A DNA stretch of 64,000 bases, taken from NCBI GenBank assembly GCA_018350325.1, contig JAEVLN010000003.1, forward strand, positions 5,349,758-5,413,757, read 5' to 3'. This document shows positions 58,598 to 64,000 of the stretch, in pieces. How positions within the stretch are numbered: the stretch's first letter is position 1; the number at the start of each line of letters is the position of its first letter. This stretch comes from Globodera rostochiensis (Eukaryota > Nematoda > Chromadorea > Rhabditida > Heteroderidae). The position numbers were made by a program, and so were the translations under genes. Under the pieces are notes generated by a model. That model was given only the letters and a program-made list of their open reading frames with translations, made no database searches and was not told the origin of the DNA.

Positions 58598-60382
58598 TTT
58601 ATTCACGACGCCCCATCTCCGATACATATCAATCCGATAAATGTTTATTCCATTTGGAATTTTGCATCCAATTCCGTTTCGTCCTCCTCCTCATTCATGA
58701 AGTCAAAGCCTGTGTGAAATAATCAGTTCAGTGGAGGAGGAATTATTCTGATCCCCCCATTTTGCCCTTACCCGTCGCCGATGTCCCCGTCTTTGAAGTC
58801 AATTTGGATGAGATTCCGCTGACGATTCCAATCCCATTTAGCTGCCTCCTTTTCCCAATTAGCCCATTTCGCTTCGTCGCGCTCAATTGGACAACGAACC
58901 AAAAGCCAATTGTCTCTATTAAAGCGCCGCAAGTTCAATCGCTCCCCCGTCAAATTCTTCTTCAGTTCGAATGGCACAATGTCCGCAGAAGGATAATCCC
59001 AAAGACAGATGATAAAATTGACCGGATCAATTGAATTGCCAAATTCCTTGAAAGGAATTTAAAACAGTGTCCAATAAAACAAAATCAAAATCACCATTTT
59101 CAGTGGCTCCATTTTTTTCGAATGAACAAAGCATTTCAACACCTTCGGAAGTCCATCGCCGCGGGGCGTGTGCAACCATTTGGCCAATGCTTGGCCAGAA
59201 GAAGCGCCGGCACTGTCAGCGGCCGGAAACGCGGGAAAAAGATATTCGGATTTGATCATTCGGAGTTTTGGGCAATCACCGAGAACGGTCGGAGAGAATT
59301 GACGCAAACGGTCGAGTTTGGAGGGAAACAAGTAATATCCACAAATGTTGTCACGGATCAAAGGCCAAATTCGGTGCCAAATGATTTGCCAACTGCGGTG
59401 TTGGTTGCCGGGTGTTCCAATCCAAAGATTGGAGTCTTTGTGGCGAATGCTTTTGAGAAATTCGAGGACACTTTGGTCGATGTAACTAAAAATAAGAAAT
59501 AAAACATTTGTGAAAAAATTTTGATGGGTTTTCAAATAATTTTAAACCGACAATAGAATAACCGTTCTATTTTAATGTCTGAAATAAATTTTTGACCTTA
59601 TTTCAAGGCCTTTGAATCCGATCACTTTGTCGAAAAACGGCTCTTGTAGAATTGGCAGCCGACGCTCGACTTTACTGCCAATGAATTTGATAATTTTAGC
59701 GCCATTTCCGATAGCTGCACGACGAATTTCCAACCGACCCCCCAGACCATTCCTTCGAATTGAAATGCGCGTCCACCAAAAGTCAAATCGATCGCTGATC
59801 AACAACTTTCAATCCCAGCACAAAAGGGCCACAAAATTTGAAGACTTCGAACAAAAGATCCACAAATGGGACTGAAAATCGGGGGTTAAATGAGGCAAAT
59901 AAACAATTTCCCGTGATAAAATTGGTCAAAAAAGAGCAACATTTTCTCATTAACGCGGAAAAGGCGTGAAACCCTTCAGAAAATTTTCTATTAATCGAGG
60001 AAACTTCCCGTCCGACCTAAATTAAACTGAAAATTCGGTAATCTTAAAGAATGGGTTTCGAATTCATTTTTAAAGTCGTTAGAAAATAGTTTCTAATGCT
60101 CTTTACTGAGACTAGAATCCGAATCTAACTCCATTTTCCCAAGTTCGAACCTTGGACCTGAATTTTTTGAAAAATGGATTTTCTAAATTTTACCAATAAA
60201 ATATTGAAAAGGTGGTTCCCGGGTTTTCTAATGCGTAGATAGGTTAACCCTAAAAAACGAGCATTTGAAATTTTAAAAGTCCAAAATTTTTTTTTAATTT
60301 TCCGTCGTCCATTTGCTTATTCCCTTCAAAAAACTCACATTTCCTTCAATTGTTTCTCCACTTCATTCGGATTGTCCGACAT
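58598..60382 (-). pseudogene. Best-preserved gene-family locus B (five-exon model, exon 2 frameshifted)
   Basis: Exon 1 is 60382-60339 (MSDNPNEVEKQLKEM), ending GAAAT|GTGAGT. Exon 2 spans about 59864-59602: [16 protein letters not shown], then small indels against pseudogene A (two bases lost before DQRSI, one lost after DRFDF, one gained at WSG). Intact RLPILQEPFFDKVIGFKGLE follows. Exon 3, 59485-59095, is a clean 391 nt: [70 protein letters not shown]. Exon 4, 59046-58772: [28 protein letters not shown], ending DIGDG. The last exon starts at 58709; the obvious acceptor gives an early stop, while an acidic frame (FMNEEEDETEL) runs to TAA at 58645, with AATAAA at 58603. The N-terminus is F-box-like by recollection of similar cyst-nematode proteins. 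The function, if any, would be in ubiquitin-ligase substrate recruitment, which is inference. The indels indicate a recent pseudogene, or assembly errors in a live gene. Confidence 0.72.
59886..60338 (-). other. Long first intron of locus B
   Basis: Non-coding sequence between exon 1 (GTGAGT donor at 60338) and the exon 2 acceptor near 59865 (GATTTTCAG). Related sequence containing AAGTTTCTCGATTAATAGAA also precedes exon 2 in pseudogene A (about 17040-17180). No other gene seen. Confidence 0.5.
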
Positions 60383-60546
60383 TTGTTTTTTGTTTTTGCA
60401 AATGCGAAATGATTTTTATGATTCAAATGAGCTAAAAACTGAAAAATGTAATTTTTTTAAACATATAAAAATTAGTACATAATAAAAATCGAATTCTGGG
60501 CCAGGGGTGGACGAAATTCATTTAGTTTTTGTCCTAAAATTCGTAA

Positions 60547-60690
60547 CACCCTACTTGTAAATAAATAATGGGACAAATGGCAACCGTGAGGCGAAGAAAA
60601 AGTCTATTCGAATGTTGTGAAGCAAATGTGGGGGAGGGAGTTGGATCGGTTAGGGTAGACACAAAAATCGATAACAGTTAATCGGTCGCC
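60547..60690. repeat. Dispersed repeat upstream of locus B
   Basis: CCTACTTGTAAATAAATAATG to GGTAGACACAAAAATCGATA; closely matches 55085-55300. It lies 165-310 bp upstream of the exon 1 ATG and could hold promoter sequence. Confidence 0.55.
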
Positions 60691-60844
60691 TGTGTTGATT
60701 TGAGACGGTGTCCGGACATTTGGCACATTGGACATTTGGCACATAGTGAAAAAACGGACGTTTCGCACACATTCAATAAAAAGTATTTTACATAGATGAA
60801 TAAATACAAAACAAACTCAAAAAACACAATGCCAACCCATTTTG

Positions 60845-61643
60845 GCCAACATTCTTTTTGCGAATTCTTACTCAGCTCGACGAGAGGAAGTCGCTGAAGA
60901 GCACGGTCGACCACTGCTGGGGTGTATGATTGACATAGGATCTCGCAAAATCCAACCGAGCCAGTCTGTTTTTTTTTGACAGTAGCGGTTTGTAGGCTGG
61001 TCTGTGGGCAAACAATTGAGCACTGTTCAATAGTCGTCGACCCGTCCTTGTGCTAATGGATTTGTCAAATTTGGTGGCGACACAATTGACCAAGTCGGTG
61101 GCACTTTTGGTTGGATCGAGCTGAATTTCCCGAAGTGCGATCCGCTCTTCCTTAATTGACAATTTTTTTGGACGTCCACTTCTTGACTTTCGGTGCAGAT
61201 CATCCGGCTCTGTAGCGCTTGTAAATGTCCGATACGGCTCGATGACTCACTCCAAATTGTGCAGCAACAGCCCTATCTGTTTGACCATTTTTTTTTGCCT
61301 CCACAATGTCTTTTTTTGGGAGTAGGAATGTGATTTTTCTATGGAATATCTGAGACTAAAAACTTATGGTAAAAGGAGTTGATGAGAATGGTGCATATGC
61401 TTAGAAATAAAGCGTTGAACTTTTTGGGCATATACTTTTGTCCACCCAATTTTTGAGCAGGTTGAGTTCAATGGGGGCAAACAAATCGGAGAGTGCTTGA
61501 AGCGCAGTGGGCTCATTTTGAAGCTAGCAAATGGCGCTAAATTTAATCACTAACAATTGGCTGGCTTCAACAGCTTTAAAAGCTGCTATGACAATTTTCA
61601 TATCCAAATATGTTTTGGGCATATACTTATGTCCGATACTGTA
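60845..61643 (-). mobile_element. Truncated Tc1/mariner element with transposase N-terminal fragment
   Basis: The minus strand begins TACAGTATCGGACATAAG at 61643, next to TA, the usual Tc1 insertion site. A direct copy of TTGGGCATATACTT-GTCC recurs about 190 bp inward (61613-61635 and 61422-61446), the IR/DR arrangement of Tc1-like elements. A transposase fragment follows with frameshifts: a helix-turn-helix (DRAVAAQFGVSHRAVSDIYK), then RSGRPKKLSIKEERIALREI, SISTRTGRRLL and FARSYVNHTPQQWSTVLFSD. The frame stops at the first catalytic Asp of the DDE triad. The remaining catalytic half and the other terminus are missing, so the element is dead. Confidence 0.87.
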
Positions 61644-61750
61644 TATATCAATGTGATACAACGAGTTGAATCAGAAAAAAACGAGTTGATTAAAAAACGT
61701 GTGATTTCGTCCAACCAAAAAAAGAAATGAAAAACGTATATTGTCATCGT

Positions 61751-62441
61751 TAGGGATCGGACCGATATGCACCAAAAATGGCCAAATATGCGCATATATA
61801 TATGCACCAAAAAAAGGCCAAAATATGCACCAAAATATGCCAAAAATGCCGAAATATGCACCAAAAATGCCGAAATATGCATCGAAAAATGGCACTTTTA
61901 GTTCACTATTTTGCTTAATACTTAATTTTTTCATCTTTTAACGTCTGATAAGTAGGTTTAAAGCCTTTTCGCATATTATTTTAGTATTTTTGGAAAGTTG
62001 AACAAATTGAGAAAAATTTTAACTGTCATCAGGCCAATTCATCGCCGGCTGGCGATCTCCGCGCCAGCCACTAGCGCTGCGCCATTTCAGCGCCGCGATT
62101 TTTCCCCTTATTTTATGAAAATGTTCAATTTCAAGCATTTTTTTCAAAAATGACTAAACCTTATTGTTAAAAATATGAATTATTTTTCAAACAGCCAGAA
62201 ATCCATGATTTTGGGTTCATTTTATCAAATTTTGAAAAAATGCTAATATGCTCGAAATATGCAAAATATGCCATATGCAAAATATGTAAAAAATATGCAC
62301 GAACCCCCAAAATATGAAAAATATGTTTTTTTAAACTTGACCAAAAAAGCTCAAACCAACGCGAAAAGGCTATTTTTAAGCCGTATTCTTCAAAGCATAT
62401 GAGAAAACAAAATATGCAAAATGCATATAATCCGTTCCCTA
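61751..62441. mobile_element. 691-bp hAT-like non-autonomous element
   Basis: Ends TAGGGATCGGACCGATATGC and, inverted, TAGGGAACGGATTATATGC. An exact 8-bp target duplication, GTCATCGT, lies at 61743-61750 and 62442-62449. Both subterminal regions are packed with ATATGCACCAAAAAT and AAATATGCA motifs. A GC-rich segment (GCCGGCTGGCGATCTCCGC) lies in the middle. No transposase. Confidence 0.88.
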
Positions 62442-62449
62442 GTCATCGT

Positions 62450-63060
62450 CATCTATAATATTTAAAAGTTTAAAAAAATCCACTAACTAAAATTTGCAGC
62501 TTTTTGAACAAATTTCGCGATTCGCTCTATTTGCGTCGGTAAAATATCGACTCGTTACCTCCCCCCCCCCCCCCCCTTCCCTCGTTCACCTACGACTCGT
62601 TACCTTTTTATCGAATCGTTACCTTTAACAAAAATGACCCAAAATGACAACAAACGTCAAAAATTACGAAAATCCAAGTACACTCAAAAAATTTTCTCCA
62701 CAAAAAATTTAGGGTGTTACCCAACATCGGAGCCATATTATCCTTAAATTTTTGGAAATTTTATGAAACTTGTTATGAAAAGTGAACAAAAATGCTGGAA
62801 AATAGTAAATGGATCAAGTCTATTTGGAAATAAGTACGAATCGGACCCCTGAGCAAAACGCTTAATAAGAGCTATTCGGCTAAAGACTCGGGAACCCTGT
62901 CGGCGCGCACTTAAAATGTCCTTAAAAAAGCAGGAAATTTACCAAAAAAATGTGTTTTTTTTTTGAATTTAGAAAATTCCGCAATTCGGTCTTCGCGCCT
63001 TTATTTATTGATTTCACAAATCTGGCAAAAAGTTTCCTTTTCTCTGTCTCATCAGCTAGG
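62450..63060. other. Non-coding stretch with TCGTTACC cluster
   Basis: A cluster of CGACTCGTTACC motifs with a long poly-C tract (62545-62640) resembles the ACTCGCTACC element at 22.9 kb. The remainder is AT-rich with no gene seen. Confidence 0.4.
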
Positions 63061-63074
63061 CAAGCGATTGGGTA

Positions 63075-63098
63075 GACGGTGCCGATAGGCGCCGCCGA
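63075..63098. repeat. GC-rich dispersed hairpin
   Basis: GACGGTGCCGATAGGCGCCG with CCG completes a 9-10-bp stem with a GATA loop. It lies about 100 bp downstream of the 5S gene. Confidence 0.7.
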
Positions 63099-63188
63099 GA
63101 AAATGCTCCAAAAATTAATTTGCGATGTTATTTCTCTCTTTTTTTCCTACGCTAAGAAAAAATCTATTCATAAATACACTTAAAATTT

Positions 63189-63198
63189 AAAAAAAAAA
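63189..63198 (-). terminator. Pol III terminator of the 5S gene
   Basis: A run of ten T on the minus strand starts three bases past the 5S 3' end, a standard RNA polymerase III terminator. Confidence 0.8.
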
Positions 63199-63201
63199 GG
63201 A

Positions 63202-63319
63202 GCCTACAACATCGCCGATTCCCAGGACGTCTCCGTTCCAAGTACTAAGGTGGCCCAACGTTGCTTAACTTGTCAGATCGGACGGGATGGCGTGCTTTCA
63301 ACGTGGTATGGTCGTAAGC
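63202..63319 (-). rRNA. 5S rRNA gene
   Basis: The 118-nt minus-strand sequence starts GCTTACGACCATACCACG and ends GATGTTGTAGGC. It contains CACGCCATCCCGTCCGATCT and AAGTTAAGCAACGTTGGGCC, the conserved eukaryotic 5S core. The ends pair (GCTTACGAC/GTTGTAGGC, one wobble), forming helix I. Close to the Caenorhabditis 5S as I recall it. A ten-T terminator follows. The SL1 gene lies 245 bp upstream on the same strand. It appears intact. The 16.5-kb copy is only its 3' half. Confidence 0.95.
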
Positions 63320-63564
63320 GATGCTCGAGTGAGGGAAGCCAACCAAATGTGTCACTTTTCGTCCCTTTTGTCACGCTCATACAGATATTGGACAATTTGT
63401 CAAGAATAACTCTCTGTAAATTTTCCTCAAAAATTGAATGTATGTAAAAAATTGCTACAATTTGTCGAATTTGGCCGAAACAATCTTCGCAAACGAAACC
63501 CCTGCAAAATTCTCAACTTTTTAGTGCTAATTCGTAAACGAACATCTTTTCAAGACAAATTTAA

Positions 63565-63664
63565 GCACCGCCCAGTTAAGGACCGCGCAGTTCCAAAATT
63601 TATTCCATGCCACAGATATTTTGGGCAGGATACACCAAGTACCTCAAACTTGGGTAATTAAACC
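63565..63664 (-). ncRNA. SL1 spliced-leader RNA gene, second copy
   Basis: The leader is at 63664-63643 (GGTTTAATTACCCAAG to TTTGAG), with the GT donor next. An Sm site AATTTTGG and a 3' hairpin follow. It differs from the copy at 15694-15793 in only a few bases (TGTGGC for TGTAGC; GGTCCTTAACTGG for GGTCCTCAACTGG, which lies in the hairpin loop). Upstream and downstream flanks are homologous as well, so both come from one SL1-5S unit. It sits in the same orientation as the intact 5S gene. Confidence 0.93.
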
Positions 63665-64000
63665 GAAGAAATTAAGCGCTGTGGGGAGAATGAATGTTTT
63701 GGTCAAAGCAAATGTTGGATGCTGTGCGTGCATTTTTGGGTCTGATTCCAGCACCTGCTATGTAATAGTTCTTCACTCAGCCCACTCTCTTTTCTTTCAC
63801 TCGGCGACTGCTGCTCTCTTCACTGTCCGCACATTCTACTTCCGCATTGAGCATCAATTCTCTTCCAATTTTCACATTTTCGATGACGCAAAAAATTGAT
63901 GGCTTTATTGGAATTTGATTTTTAAAATCACGGGGGGGGGGGTCATTTCTAGCGAATTCGAGGGAAAAAAGAAAACAAAAACTTTATTAAAATAAATTAA
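63665..64000 (-). promoter_or_regulatory. Upstream region of the second SL1 gene
   Basis: Matches the plus-strand region 15390-15693 in inverted orientation, including AAGCGCTGTGGGGAGAATG directly before the RNA start. The similarity runs on to AATAAAGTTTTTG and past the window edge. It probably holds the SL1 promoter; individual elements are not resolved. Confidence 0.55.

Noticed and set aside
61598..61934. Hydrophobic frames such as HISAFLVHISAFLAYFGAYF
   Set aside because: Translation of ATATGCACC subterminal repeats of the 691-bp element.

Overview
This is nuclear DNA of a nematode, and about 60% of the window is satellite DNA. The organism call rests on two copies of the SL1 spliced-leader RNA gene: a canonical 22-nt leader, a GT donor directly after it and an Sm site, with an intact 5S rRNA gene beside one copy. 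Degraded members of a large gene family are scattered through the window. From memory I associate its motifs (MSDNP start, [38 protein letters not shown]) with plant-parasitic cyst nematodes (Globodera/Heterodera). The family assignment is recollection; the nematode assignment is seen directly.

Layout. 1-9.09 kb: a ~120-bp satellite (sat1). 9.09-10.49 kb: a ~131-bp satellite (sat2). 10.5-12.6 kb: two antisense gene-family pseudogenes mixed with tandem tRNA-like units. 12.9-14.3 kb: a 1.34-kb hAT-like element carrying SINE-like sequences. 14.4-16.6 kb: a gene-family first-exon fragment, dispersed sat3 monomers, an SL1 RNA gene and half a 5S gene. 16.7-18.4 kb: a foldback element and another pseudogene. 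18.4-20.8 kb: a GC-rich block with a 433-bp tandem repeat. 20.8-26.5 kb: relics, including an 881-bp hAT-like element whose unoccupied paralogous site is also in the window, and an inverted duplicate of the 10.5-11.3 kb pseudogene. 26.5-31.4 kb: a higher-order array of two alternating satellites. 31.4-51.8 kb: a 20-kb, ~109-bp satellite (sat3). 51.8-52.6 kb: a G-rich 9/10-bp minisatellite. 52.6-63.1 kb: many small mobile elements and the best-preserved gene-family locus (58.6-60.4 kb). 63.2-64.0 kb: an intact 5S gene and the second SL1 gene on the minus strand, an inverted copy of the 15.4-16.6 kb region.

No clearly intact protein-coding gene is present. The functional candidates are the two SL1 RNA genes and the 63.2-kb 5S gene. 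Two patterns stand out. First, many unrelated-looking clusters of short palindromic motifs prove to be the termini of hAT-like non-autonomous elements; four have terminal inverted repeats and 8-bp target duplications readable in the sequence. Second, the satellites have traceable relationships: sat1/sat2 are diverged homologues of the two satellites in the 26-31 kb array, and sat3 monomers outside the array occur as head-to-head inverted pairs, suggesting an origin in a transposon end.
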